Below the pieces are notes generated by a model, which saw only the letters and a program-made list of their open reading frames with translations, searched no databases and was not told where the DNA came from. A stretch of 39,604 bases of DNA from Bacillus sp. Xin1 (GTDB lineage: Bacteria > Bacillota > Bacilli > Bacillales > Bacillaceae_G): positions 1 to 39,604 of the forward strand of contig NZ_JABUAE010000036.1 in assembly GCF_013314535.1 (NCBI RefSeq), given 5' to 3'. Positions 23,946-32,681 of this stretch are shown here, one piece after another. The translations under genes were made by a program, and so were the position numbers. Each line of letters opens with the position of its first letter. The stretch's first letter is position 1.

Positions 23946-24048
23946 ATGCCCATCAACCTAAGAAATTAGATGTTCCCCAAAACGAAAATTTTATCTTTCC
24001 ATAATTGTTTATGAGAATTCAATACATTGGGGACAACGAATTTATCAC
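23944..24048. repeat. bcr1-like / IS231-like repeat, partial
   Basis: CCATGCCCATCAACCTAAG (IS231-like end), then GTTCCCCAAAACGAAAATTTT and a diverged inverse CATTGGGGACAACG. The left half matches the complete element at 39433-39576 (reverse complement) closely. Confidence 0.55.
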
Positions 24049-24068
24049 CTCATTTTTCAAATTCTAAG

Positions 24069-24100
24069 CGCATTTTTGTTTCCTAGGAAACAAAAATGCG
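24069..24100. promoter_or_regulatory. Perfect 32-bp palindrome upstream of the monooxygenase
   Basis: CGCATTTTTGTTTCC mirrors GGAAACAAAAATGCG around a TA centre with no mismatch. It is placed 106 bp before the monooxygenase ATG, upstream of the likely promoter (TTGCAT near 24107). It may be an operator for a dimeric regulator or a DNA cruciform. There is no T-run, so a terminator is less likely. Confidence 0.55.
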
Positions 24101-24205
24101 GTATACTTGCATACATAAACATAATATTTATTAACTGGGAATCTATTATGTGTACATGTTTTTGTACGATTAGTCCTAATCAATCAAATAAATGGAGGGC
24201 ATGAC

Positions 24206-25684
24206 ATGGGAAATCATTATGATGTAGCAGTTGTTGGTGGTGGTCCAGTAGGATTAATGACCGCATGTGAATTAGCTATTCAAGGTATAAAAGTTGTTGT
24301 GTTGGAAAGAAGAGTAGATCGTATACGAAATTCTAGAGCAATGACATTACATCCTCGCTCCTTAGAATTGATGGCTATGAGAGGTATTGAAACCAAATTT
24401 TTATCTCGTGGGGAAAAATTAGATACAAGTCATTTTGCTGTCTTAGAAACAAGATTAAACTTCAAAAATTTAGATACGGATTTTCCTTACACACTTTTTA
24501 TTCCTCAATCTATTACAGAAAAAATATTAGAAGAACGCGCATTAGAATTAGGTGTAGACATCAAACGAGGGCATACTGTGAAGAACTTAAAACAGTATGA
24601 AACATTCGTAAAGCTAGAAGTAGAGCAAAGAGAAAATATATATAAACTAGAAGTTCCATATGTAGTAGGTGCTGACGGTGCAAGAAGCATCGTACGCGAA
24701 TTATCGCATATACCGTTTAGTGGAACGGATACTACAGCCACTGCTATATTGGGAGATGTTATTTTGAAATATATTCCAGATAATCCGTTTTTCTCTACAT
24801 CTAATATACATGGGATAGTAATGATGGTACCGATTGCGCCTGGATTATTTCGTTTTGCAATTGTAGATCCTGTATATCAGCATACACCTGTACAAATTGC
24901 TGTCACAGAAGAGGAGCTTATGGATAGTGTTTATCGTATTACAGGTGAACGTATTCAAATTAAGGAAACGATTTGGCTCTCTCGTTTTGGAAATGCAACC
25001 AAATTAGCAGATACTTATCAGCATTTGCGTGTATTCTTAGCAGGAGATGCGGCACATATTCATTTACCTGCAGGTGGACAAGGTTTAAATGTAGGTTTAC
25101 AAGATGCTTTTAATTTAGGATGGAAATTGGGATTAGCTATAAAACAGAAAAAATATGAAAACCTATTAGAAAGTTACCATATTGAACGACATGCTGTAGG
25201 AAAACAATTTTTAAAAGAGACACAAGCGCAAGAACAATTAATGATGAACTTTTCAAATGCTGGGATAGAACTAAGAGAGCTATTTTCTCACTTACTCACA
25301 TACCCAGAAGTGAATCAAGATTTAGCTGAAAAAGTAAGTGGTCTAGGAATTATGTATCCATCTATGCATAATACGGAAAAACATCCATGGCTAGGAAAAA
25401 GATGTCCCAATTTTTCTATTTATGCACAAGATCAGAACAATCACACACTCTATGAAGTGATGCATGATGGAAAATTCATTTTATTGATACATCCTTCTTA
25501 TGTAGATATGGTAGATAAAATAAACATTGATTCACATATAAGAGTGATTGTAGGACAAATGCAACATTCTGAGTTAGAAAATATAGGTGCAGTTTGCATT
25601 CGACCGGATGGTCATATAGCTTGGATTGCGCATACCAAGAAAGACGTATCATTAGGTATTGAAAAAATGCAAAATAACATGTAA
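24206..25684 (+). CDS. FAD-dependent aromatic hydroxylase (group A monooxygenase)
   Basis: 492 aa. The Rossmann FAD motif VVGGGPVGLMTACELA is at 9-24, followed by the LERR adenosine-binding end. The DG motif is VVGADGARSIVRE (about 152-164), which also contacts NADPH. The second FAD motif is LAGDAAHIHLPAGGQGLNVG (about 284-303). The C-terminal thioredoxin-like domain is about 390-492. This is the PgaE/MhpA/Rox-type layout; such enzymes hydroxylate phenols, polyketides or antibiotics including rifampicin and tetracyclines. GGAGGG is 7 nt before the ATG. It is monocistronic, next to a macrolide resistance gene, so drug modification is a fair but unproven idea. Confidence 0.87.
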   Translation: MGNHYDVAVVGGGPVGLMTACELAIQGIKVVVLERRVDRIRNSRAMTLHPRSLELMAMRGIETKFLSRGEKLDTSHFAVLETRLNFKNLDTDFPYTLFIPQSITEKILEERALELGVDIKRGHTVKNLKQYETFVKLEVEQRENIYKLEVPYVVGADGARSIVRELSHIPFSGTDTTATAILGDVILKYIPDNPFFSTSNIHGIVMMVPIAPGLFRFAIVDPVYQHTPVQIAVTEEELMDSVYRITGERIQIKETIWLSRFGNATKLADTYQHLRVFLAGDAAHIHLPAGGQGLNVGLQDAFNLGWKLGLAIKQKKYENLLESYHIERHAVGKQFLKETQAQEQLMMNFSNAGIELRELFSHLLTYPEVNQDLAEKVSGLGIMYPSMHNTEKHPWLGKRCPNFSIYAQDQNNHTLYEVMHDGKFILLIHPSYVDMVDKINIDSHIRVIVGQMQHSELENIGAVCIRPDGHIAWIAHTKKDVSLGIEKMQNNM

Positions 25685-25747
25685 TTCAATATGTTATTAA
25701 CTAATCAGACTCTTTCGTAGTAAGAAATCACACAATTTCAAAAAATA

Positions 25748-25845
25748 AAAAACGTTATTCTTTCTTTACTGCTTGCTAAGAAAGAGTAACGTTTTTTATA
25801 AATTATATATTGGGTACTTTACCCATCGCCATCAAGCTAACGAAA
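25748..25845. terminator. IS231-like end fragment whose hairpin serves as terminator
   Basis: AAAAAACGTTATTCTTTCT / AAGAAAGAGTAACGTTTTTT (25748-25798) strongly resembles the IS231 leader hairpin at 11847-11898. It is followed by CATCGCCATCAAGCTAACG (25824-25842), an IS231/bcr1-like tip. It lies 63 bp after the monooxygenase stop with a T-run, so it probably ends that transcript. Confidence 0.6.
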
Positions 25846-25983
25846 ACGAAATAGTGTTTCAGCCGAGATATGTGTATTTGTTAAGTGAAAAAAGTTGTTT
25901 AATTTACAATAAAGTCGTTAAAAAAATAATAAAATTGTTTAATTTTTATTGGACTAACAGGCAGTGTAGTTGAAGAGTATTAG

Positions 25984-26082
25984 TTAACTTGTGTTCAACA
26001 ATTGGGCCAGATTGTTGAGAATCCTGCTCAAAGAGAGTTAGGTATTTATGTTAAAATATTGCGAGTGAAATCAGGTCCTTAA
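25984..26082 (+). pseudogene. C-terminal coding scar, unidentified
   Basis: VQQLGQIVENPAQRELGIYV KILRVKSGP is followed by a stop, in a frame with no start after the stop at 25981. It is protein-like, but the family is not recognised. Stretch 25846-25983 otherwise shows nothing. Confidence 0.3.
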
Positions 26083-26139
26083 CGATTTTATCAAGTATCC
26101 AGCAAAATAATTTAGAAACGAAGAAGGGACAGTACTAAC

Positions 26140-26514
26140 ATGGAAAACGTATCAAATATAGATAAATTGGAATCAATAAAATCTTTACAATCGACAATCA
26201 GTAAACTCGAAAATGCCTTATCACAGATGACTCAGAAAGGTGCAAATACTACCTTAGTAAAGAAACGACTCAAAGCTGTTTGCATCGGCTTAGCAATGCT
26301 AGAAAACGTTTGGAATCAAAGACCCCATCATTACACTCAGGAAGATTTAGCAGAGGCTCGCAATGTTCTTACTGGTTTGCTTCCATCAATCGAGAACATT
26401 TATGATAAGTCAAAGGCTGGTAGTCCTCAAATAACGCTTTTAGAAAGAAGAATAAAAGCGTTGAACCTAGCTATTCAAGTGATTGACAATTTTTTTAATA
26501 AAGAACTTATCTAA
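26140..26514 (+). CDS. Small all-helical protein with internal duplication
   Basis: 124 aa with AGAAGGGA about 10 nt upstream of the ATG. Two halves align: TTLVKKRLKAVCIGLAMLEN-VWN (58-80 region, preceded by ISKLENAL) and ITLLERRIKALNLAIQVIDN-FFN (near the C-terminus, preceded by LPSIENIY). Each is a likely helical hairpin, so the protein may form a four-helix bundle. There are no cysteine clusters and no signal peptide. I do not recognise the family. It is the last gene inside the IS-bracketed region. Confidence 0.6.
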   Translation: MENVSNIDKLESIKSLQSTISKLENALSQMTQKGANTTLVKKRLKAVCIGLAMLENVWNQRPHHYTQEDLAEARNVLTGLLPSIENIYDKSKAGSPQITLLERRIKALNLAIQVIDNFFNKELI

Positions 26515-26533
26515 CTCAATAGAGTAACGGGTG

Positions 26534-27343
26534 GGTTCTGTTGCAAAGTTTGAAAAAAGCATAAACAGGTTGGTAAATGAGGAACAATGTTTAGGAAGTA
26601 GCTAATAATTGTTGAAGTTCATTGTACGTTGAAAAGGCGGAGTCTCTTTGAAGACTTCGCCTTTGTTTATATAGGGCATGAATAGTCTCGATACCTTTTA
26701 TCGTACGTGAAGCATGACGAAGATTTTGAAATCCTGCGGATTTGGCAAAACGTCTCTTTACATGCCTATGATCCTGTTCAATGAGATTATTCAAATGTTT
26801 GATTGTACAATGGATTGTAGTTTGATAAAATCCTTGTTTTCTTAATTTGTTAAATGCGCAAAGTAATGCCGACGCTTTGTCTGTAGTGAGAACCGTAGGT
26901 TCTCCAAAATGTTTTACTAATCTTTTCATGAAGGCATAGGCAGCCTGATGATCCCATTTTTTACGAAGTTGAATATCCAATCTGTGCCCATCTTTATTAA
27001 TTGCACGATAGAGATAACGCCATTCTCCCTTAACTTTGATATAAGTCTCATCCAAATACCAAGATAAGCGTGCAGATTTATTTTTCACTTTCCAAATTTG
27101 ATAGATGAGATTTCCATATTCATGAACCCATAGCATGATGGTTGTTGGGTGAACTGAAATACCACGTTCTTTCAGGATTTCAGATACATCGCGATAACTT
27201 AAAGAAAAACGACAGTAGTAGCCCACGGCTACTAAAATAATATCTTTCTTGAATTGTTTTCCTTTAAAATATCTCATGTCTGATTCTCCTAGGTCCTGTT
27301 TTCTAGAGTGTAGCCTTCATGTAGAAAACTTTGCAACAGAACC
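26534..27343 (-). mobile_element. IS431-like IS6-family element (copy 5), intact
   Basis: 810 bp. Ends are GGTTCTGTTGCAAAGTTTG and GAAAACTTTGCAACAGAACC. It is nearly identical to copy 4, inverted. Flanking 8-mers (aacgggtg / ctaattct) differ. Its right edge cuts the YbaK-type gene. Confidence 0.93.
26591..27277 (-). CDS. IS6-family transposase (copy 5), intact
   Basis: 228 aa, about eight substitutions from copy 4 (for example LWVHEYG for RWVHEYG, RKKW for RKKR, PTVLTTDKASAL for PAVLTTDKAPAL). The triad YLDETYIKV / LTTDKASAL / LIEQDHRHVKRRF is complete. Several changes fall in conserved positions, so it may be less active than copy 4. Confidence 0.92.
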   Translation of the reverse strand: MRYFKGKQFKKDIILVAVGYYCRFSLSYRDVSEILKERGISVHPTTIMLWVHEYGNLIYQIWKVKNKSARLSWYLDETYIKVKGEWRYLYRAINKDGHRLDIQLRKKWDHQAAYAFMKRLVKHFGEPTVLTTDKASALLCAFNKLRKQGFYQTTIHCTIKHLNNLIEQDHRHVKRRFAKSAGFQNLRHASRTIKGIETIHALYKQRRSLQRDSAFSTYNELQQLLATS

Positions 27344-27690
27344 CTAATTCTTCTATTGTTAATTTAATTTCACAGTTCCCACTACCGCAGGAAGGAGAAA
27401 ATTGTAAATATTTGTAGCGATACATCCAAATAAACTTCAACATCTTCAGTTACAGCAAATGGACATACACCACCTTTTACGTGACCAATGAAGTCTTCTA
27501 CTTTGCTTGCATTAATCATCTTTGCTTTAACACCAAACTGTTCCTTGTATTTACGATTATCAATTTTAGCGTCGCCTGCGGTTACTATTATTAAAACACG
27601 ATCTTCTGTTTGAAAAGAAAGAGTCTTTGCAATTCTTTGCGGCTCACAGTGTAACGCTTTTGCTCCATTAGAAAATACTTGATGTTTTTT
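27344..27690 (-). pseudogene. YbaK/EbsC-family aminoacyl-tRNA deacylase, truncated
   Basis: The minus strand reads NGAKALHCEPQRIAKTLSFQ, then VLIIVTAGDAKIDNRKYKEQ, FIGHVKGGVCPFAVTEDVEV and YLDVSLQ, the core of YbaK-type Cys-tRNA(Pro)/Pro-tRNA editing enzymes (lysine in the DAKIDN/K region and GGVCPF loop). A frameshift near 27405 precedes CGSGNCEIKLTIEEL, where IS copy 5 cuts the last ~20 residues. The N-terminus (27691-27775) is also degraded. Dead gene. Confidence 0.85.
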
Positions 27691-27775
27691 CTAGATGATA
27701 TTTAAATTTGCTTCTAATCTGGGATTAATGGTTTAAAGCAAAGTTTGCTGTATTCATTGTTTAATGGTTAATATG

Positions 27776-29206
27776 CTATTCCCTTTCAAGTAAAATTGCA
27801 CCCGCGATTCCTGGATGTGTCATTTCGTATGGGTCTAGAATTAAATCTAGCTCCTCCTCTGTTAAAACATCATATTTTAGGCATAGTTCTCTTATCGGAG
27901 CTCCACTTAAAATTGCCTCTTTGGCAATGCGGGCAGCAACCTCGTACCCAATATGAGGATTAACCGCTGTAATGACACCCACACTATTTTCTACATATTC
28001 ATTCAAACGTTCTTCATTTGCCTTGATTCCCTTTAAGCAGTGATTTGAGAAAACACGGAAAGCATTATCCATAATGCTTATAGACTGAAACAGGTTAAAT
28101 ACAAGGACTGGCTCCATAACATTTAGTTCCAGCTGACCCGCCTCTGACGCAAGGCAAATAGTATGGTCATTACCAATCACTTGGAACGCTACTTGGTTAA
28201 TCACCTCTGCCATCACTGGATTTACTTTACCAGGCATGATGGATGAACCCGGCTGACGTGCCGGTAACGTAATTTCCCCTAATCCAGCTCTTGGGCCAGA
28301 TGCCATTAAACGTAAATCATTCGCGAATTTTGACATATTCATCATGCATACTTTCAATGCAGCGGATACCTCTGTATAGGCATCCGTACTTTGCGTTGCA
28401 TCGACTAGATGCTTAGCACCAACAAGTGGTAATTCACTAATTTCAGCGAGATATTTGACAACCAGTTTAATATAACGAGTGTCTGCATTTAATCCTGTAC
28501 CGACTGCTGTCGCTCCCATGTTCAATTCATATAAATGTTGGCGGGATTGCTTAATACGCTTAATATCACGTTCAATCATGCGTCCATATGCTTCAAATTC
28601 CTGACCAAGACGAATTGGTACAGCATCTTGAAGATGGGTGCGGCCCATTTTGATTACATGATTGAATTCTTGTGCTTTTTGTTGGAACACGCTGTGCATA
28701 TCGGCCATTGTTTTCAGTAATTTTTCAAGAAGATTCAACACTGCGATATGAATTGCTGTAGGAAATGCGTCGTTTGTAGATTGAGACATATTCACATGAG
28801 TATTAGGACTGCAATGGAAGTAGTCTCCTTTTTCTTTCCCTAGTAATTCAATGGCACGATTGGCAATGACTTCATTTACATTCATATTTATTGATGTCCC
28901 GGCTCCACCTTGAATAGGATCTACGATAATTTGATCATGCCATTTCCCTTTCATCATTTCATCTGCCGCTTTTACAATAGCTTCTCCAATTCCTGAATAT
29001 AGGCGTTTAACGTCCATATTTGCTTGTGCTCCTGCTTTTTTCACCATAGCCATTGCTTTAATTAATTCTTCATGTATTCTAAATCCTGTGATTGGAAAAT
29101 TTTCAACAGCACGTAGAGTTTGAATTCCGTAATAGGCCTTGATAGGTACTTCCTTTGATCCTAAAAAATCTTTCTCAACTCGCATGTGCTCTTTTGTATT
29201 TGACAT
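27776..29206 (-). CDS. aspA: Aspartate ammonia-lyase
   Basis: 476 aa, full length for the fumarase/aspartase superfamily. Signature regions: GTSINMNVNEVIANRA (about 104-119), MSQSTNDAFPTA (about 140-151), GRTHLQDAVP, and the flexible SS-loop GSSIMPGKVNPV that holds the catalytic serine. It converts L-aspartate to fumarate and ammonia in the cytoplasm. It lies 53 bp downstream of asparaginase in the same direction, the ansAB-type operon, so asparagine is broken down to fumarate in two steps. A GGAGAG site precedes the ATG. Confidence 0.96.
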   Translation of the reverse strand: MSNTKEHMRVEKDFLGSKEVPIKAYYGIQTLRAVENFPITGFRIHEELIKAMAMVKKAGAQANMDVKRLYSGIGEAIVKAADEMMKGKWHDQIIVDPIQGGAGTSINMNVNEVIANRAIELLGKEKGDYFHCSPNTHVNMSQSTNDAFPTAIHIAVLNLLEKLLKTMADMHSVFQQKAQEFNHVIKMGRTHLQDAVPIRLGQEFEAYGRMIERDIKRIKQSRQHLYELNMGATAVGTGLNADTRYIKLVVKYLAEISELPLVGAKHLVDATQSTDAYTEVSAALKVCMMNMSKFANDLRLMASGPRAGLGEITLPARQPGSSIMPGKVNPVMAEVINQVAFQVIGNDHTICLASEAGQLELNVMEPVLVFNLFQSISIMDNAFRVFSNHCLKGIKANEERLNEYVENSVGVITAVNPHIGYEVAARIAKEAILSGAPIRELCLKYDVLTEEELDLILDPYEMTHPGIAGAILLERE

Positions 29207-29259
29207 ATTAATTTCTCTCCTCTATAAAATACAAAATCCTAAAAAGATAGATAGAATCA

Positions 29260-30264
29260 TTACCAATCCTTATCAGATGGAAGCGTTAAATCACTTGCTA
29301 AAGGGGTTTCAATGATCTCTTTGACCTCTTCTAATTTATCAGTTTGTCCAAGTGTCCACATCAGTTTCGCCATGATGGCTTCCGTATTCATATCTCCAGA
29401 TAATATTACTCGATGCTGTGCTACCTTTTGTCCTACTTCATAGAGAAGTATATCTTCGCCTTCTTCCAAGCACTGAGTTGTGATCACTATAGCAATTCCC
29501 TCTTCAGTAAGCTCTTGAATTTTTGAAAGCAAGTTCCTTCCTTCAAAAGGTAATCCGCCGTTACCAAAGCTTTCAATAATAATTCCTTTATACAAACCTT
29601 TTAGACAATCAAATATCTCTGGCTTTGTACCTGGATACAATTTCATAAGAAAAACATCTGTACATAAACTAGTATTTACCGAAAGTGTATTACTAGTAGA
29701 CATTGGCTTCCAATGATATCTAACTTCATTTTCATTTACATCGGCAACATATGGATAATTTACACTTTCAAACGCATCATAACTTTTGGTTCGCATTTTA
29801 ACGGCTCTTGTCCCAATAATGACCCGACCATCAAAAACAATGAACACACCGCCAATATCCTCACAGGAAAACCTCAGGGCATCAGCTACATTTTTCCTTG
29901 CGTCTGTTTTTTTAAAACTGATAGGGACTTGTGAGCCTGTTAAAACAACCGGTTTTCTTAGACCTTGAAGCATATAAGAAAGCGCAGAAGATGTATAGGC
30001 TAACGTATCTGTCCCATGTGTAATCACAAATCCGTCATAATAATCATAATGCTGAAAAACAGCATTAGCCATTTCTACCCAATTCTCAGGCTGCATATTG
30101 GTACTGTCAATGTTCATTAAGATTTTGCAATCAATTTCTATGTTTTGGGATGACTTAGGGAAATAATGTAACAATTCCTCAGCAGCTAATCCTGGAACGA
30201 GCCCTTCGTTTCCCTCCACTGAAGCAATGGTTCCACCAGTTGCAAGTATTAAAATTTTTTTCAT
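29260..30264 (-). CDS. ansA: L-asparaginase, cytoplasmic type
   Basis: 334 aa. The first catalytic Thr is in [13 protein letters not shown] (about residues 5-17). The second motif is [14 protein letters not shown] (about 83-96). Lys of the triad is in [18 protein letters not shown]. No signal peptide, so type I (cytoplasmic). The ATG has GGAGG 8 nt upstream; the in-frame GTG 15 nt earlier is rejected. It converts asparagine to aspartate plus ammonia, feeding AspA. It is divergent from an AnsR-like repressor. Confidence 0.94.
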   Translation of the reverse strand: MKKILILATGGTIASVEGNEGLVPGLAAEELLHYFPKSSQNIEIDCKILMNIDSTNMQPENWVEMANAVFQHYDYYDGFVITHGTDTLAYTSSALSYMLQGLRKPVVLTGSQVPISFKKTDARKNVADALRFSCEDIGGVFIVFDGRVIIGTRAVKMRTKSYDAFESVNYPYVADVNENEVRYHWKPMSTSNTLSVNTSLCTDVFLMKLYPGTKPEIFDCLKGLYKGIIIESFGNGGLPFEGRNLLSKIQELTEEGIAIVITTQCLEEGEDILLYEVGQKVAQHRVILSGDMNTEAIMAKLMWTLGQTDKLEEVKEIIETPLASDLTLPSDKDW

Positions 30265-30327
30265 ACACAACACCTCCACAGAATAAATAACTTTTCATCG
30301 TTCGCGAAATGCGTATTTATATTTATC

Positions 30328-30355
30328 ATTATAGAACTTAATTTGTAATAATCAA
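30328..30355 (-). promoter_or_regulatory. ansA-aspA promoter
   Basis: Minus strand: -35 TTGATT (30355-30350), 16-nt spacer, -10 TATAAT (30333-30328). The CGTATTT / ATACGCGTACTT segments around 30310 and 30369 may be repressor contacts. On the other strand a TATAAT at 30409-30414 is the likely -10 for ansR. Confidence 0.7.
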
Positions 30356-30447
30356 GGTTTTGTATTCTATACGCGTACTTTTTTCTATTCTTGGTTATTT
30401 TTCTATGTTATAATTGACTCAACAAAAATAGATGGGGTATGAGACGA

Positions 30448-30828
30448 ATGCTGGAACGTTTATCTGAATTAAGAAAAAATCAAAAATGGTCCTTACAAGA
30501 TACAGCAGATCGACTTGGGATTGCGAAAAGTACCTATGCTGGGTATGAAAATGGTTACAGATTGCCTTCATTACAATCTTTATCCAAAATAGCAGATTTA
30601 TTTGATACATCAGTAGATTATATATTGGGTCGAACTGAATATCCGCAAAAGAAAATAGGTGTTGTTGAGATTACAAAGATATTGCAAGATTCTAACCATA
30701 CACTTTCCATAGACGGGGAATCGTTATCTACAGAAGAAATAATCGAATTTATAGCTTTTGTGAGGAGTAAAAGAGAATTAAAAGCTGGGAGAATAGAAGA
30801 GCTTTTATCTACAATTGAAAATAAGTAA
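30448..30828 (+). CDS. ansR: XRE-family regulator, AnsR-like
   Basis: 126 aa. The N-terminal helix-turn-helix is LSELRKNQKWSLQDTADRLG IAKSTYAGYENGYRLPSL (about 4-41), followed by ADLFDTSVDYILGRTE, the common XRE/Cro end. The C-terminal half is a small sensing or dimer domain. I prefer the ATG at 30448 because GGGG lies 10 nt upstream; the ATG at 30439 has it 1 nt away. It is divergent from ansA-aspA, matching the B. subtilis layout where AnsR represses the operon until asparagine is present. Confidence 0.85.
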   Translation: MLERLSELRKNQKWSLQDTADRLGIAKSTYAGYENGYRLPSLQSLSKIADLFDTSVDYILGRTEYPQKKIGVVEITKILQDSNHTLSIDGESLSTEEIIEFIAFVRSKRELKAGRIEELLSTIENK

Positions 30829-31010
30829 AATAAAAACGAAAGAAGACTACATTATACTCTTTAAAATTGAAAATACTGATACTTTTGCAAGACGTCAGTG
30901 ATTAGTATGCAAACATTATCAAACGTACATTACTTTATTAACTTGAGAGCAACCTAGCGCTATCTCAAGATGATCTTTAAATTCTGACGGAATTACAAAA
31001 CTTTGTAAGA

Positions 31011-31040
31011 GGTCCTTTTTCGCTTTTTAAGGGCCTTTTA
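31011..31040 (+). terminator. Probable terminator downstream of ansR
   Basis: GGTCCTT / AAGGGCC with a T-rich loop and TTTTAC after it. A second small hairpin TTACAAA-ac-TTTGTAA is at 30993-31008. Stretch 30829-30992 shows nothing else. Confidence 0.5.
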
Positions 31041-31062
31041 CATCGACAGGGACAAATTGTAT

Positions 31063-31694
31063 GGTTCTGTTGCAAAGATTTCTAAACTGAGATAACCTGT
31101 AGAAAAAGTGTGAGCAGGAGAATGATATATGAGGTATTTTTAAGGAAAACAGTTTAAAAAGGATATTATTTTAGTAGCCGTCGGCTACTATTGTCGTTTT
31201 TCTTTAAGCTATCGTAATGTATCTGAAATCTTGAAAGAGCGTGGTGTTTCGATTCACCCAACAACCATCATGCGCTGGGTTCATGAATATGGAAACCTTA
31301 TCTATCAAATTTGGAAGAAGAAAAATAAAAACGTTCAATTATCTTGGAAACTAGATAAAACCTATATAAAAGTCAAAGGAAAATGGTGTTATTTATATCG
31401 TGCAATTGATAAAGACGGGCACACATTGGATATTCAACTTCGTAAAAAACGGGATCATCAGGCTGCCTATGCCTTTATGAAAAGATTGGTTAAAACATTT
31501 GAAGAACCAGCGGTTCTCGCTACAGACAAAGCACCAGCATTACTTTGCGCATTTAACAAATTAAGAGAACAAGGCTTTTATATAAATACAGCTCATTGAA
31601 CAGGACCATAGGCATGTGAAGCGACGTTTTTCCAAATACGCAGGATTTCAAAATCTTCGCCATGCTTCCCGTACCTTGAAAGGCATCGAAACCA
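31063..31694 (+). mobile_element. IS431-like IS6 element (copy 6), right end lost
   Basis: The left terminal repeat GGTTCTGTTGCAAAGATTTC is present. Similarity to copy 3 stops after GGCATCGAAACCA near 31694, so the right terminal repeat is missing. The transposase has an early stop (an extra T gives MRYF-stop at 31127-31141), and a 29-bp deletion near 31598 between two CTCATTG direct repeats. It is a relic. Confidence 0.88.
31127..31694 (+). pseudogene. IS6 transposase remnant
   Basis: Readable parts: SYRNVSEILKERGVSIHPTT, KLDKTYIKV (the first catalytic motif has DETYIKV changed to DKTYIKV), LATDKAPAL, then a 29-bp out-of-frame deletion and KRRFSKYAGFQNLRHAS. The deletion between short direct repeats suggests replication slippage. 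No function is possible. Confidence 0.88.
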
Positions 31695-31757
31695 CATTAC
31701 GATATTACGGTGTTTTATTAGTACAACAAAGGGCGGAAAGGGAGTGTAACTTTACTA

Positions 31758-32336
31758 ATGGAGTTAAAACAAAATGTTGAAAAATGTGTGATTTTACTTC
31801 ACGAAATTTATGGAATCAATCAACATATTCGATATTATGCAGATTATTTTTTTCAAAATGGCTATGATGTATATATACCAAATTTATTAGGAAAAGATGT
31901 ACCATATTCTTATGAAAATGAAGAAGTAGCCTATCATAATTTTAGTCAAAATATTGGTTTTGATGCTGTACTTCAAAAAACAAAGAAACTCATACGTGAT
32001 GTTGAACAGTCTTATAATAAAATTCAGATTGTCGGTTTTAGTATAGGGGCAACTGTTGGTTGGCTATGTAGTGATGAGCCATCAATTCAAAAGGTAATTG
32101 GTTTTTATGGTTCTCGTATTAGACAATATATAGAAATTGAACCAAAAGCTGAAGTTATTTTATTGTATGGCGATAAAGAAAAGTCCTTTGAACCAAAAGA
32201 ATTGAAAAAAGTGTTAGAACAAAAAAGTAATGTGTTTATTGAAATTGTAGAAGCAGAGCATGGTTTTGCAGACCCTTTTTCTAGTAAGTATCAAGAAGAA
32301 ATAACAAAACAAATTATTGAACGTTATTTATTATAA
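31758..32336 (+). CDS. Dienelactone-hydrolase-family protein
   Basis: 192 aa. Alpha/beta-hydrolase fold with the DLH-type conserved Glu in LLHEIYGIN (E16), the nucleophile S95 in GFSIGATVG (Ser instead of the Cys of classical dienelactone hydrolase) and His in EAEHGFADPF. The size and motifs fit DLH-family esterases of unknown substrate in Bacillus. GGGAG lies 14 nt before the ATG, a long spacing. The upstream DNA is an IS relic, so its original promoter may be lost. Confidence 0.85.
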   Translation: MELKQNVEKCVILLHEIYGINQHIRYYADYFFQNGYDVYIPNLLGKDVPYSYENEEVAYHNFSQNIGFDAVLQKTKKLIRDVEQSYNKIQIVGFSIGATVGWLCSDEPSIQKVIGFYGSRIRQYIEIEPKAEVILLYGDKEKSFEPKELKKVLEQKSNVFIEIVEAEHGFADPFSSKYQEEITKQIIERYLL

Positions 32337-32439
32337 ATGGGGGCTATGTTGAACGATGCGCTTTCCGAAATGAAACAACTTTATTATTCATTTAAATGAA
32401 AAGACTGCAACAAATAAAACTTATTTTTTATCAACTTTA

Positions 32440-32472
32440 AAACCACCTACTAAATTAACTTGTAGGTGGTTT
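32440..32472. terminator. Hairpin terminator after the hydrolase gene
   Basis: AAACCACCTAC / GTAGGTGGTTT, a perfect 11-bp stem ending in TTTCTGC. The rest of 32337-32681 shows nothing else I can name. Confidence 0.65.
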
Positions 32473-32681
32473 CTGCATCTCTAAGTATATAATTAAACAA
32501 CTTTAATATCTTTTGACAAAATGTTTAATTATTTTTGCGCTCCTTATTCCATTAAAGTATTTGTTAATCTGAGAGAATATTTTTTATGGTTAACTTTTTG
32601 AGTATTAAACAGTGTGATTCTGGATTGATAACCTTTGAGTCTTACATATTTGTGAAAGAAATATTTATCGTGACTCCTAAT

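Noticed and set aside
29713-29968. Plus-strand ORFs inside ansA
   Set aside because: Shadows of the conserved asparaginase gene.
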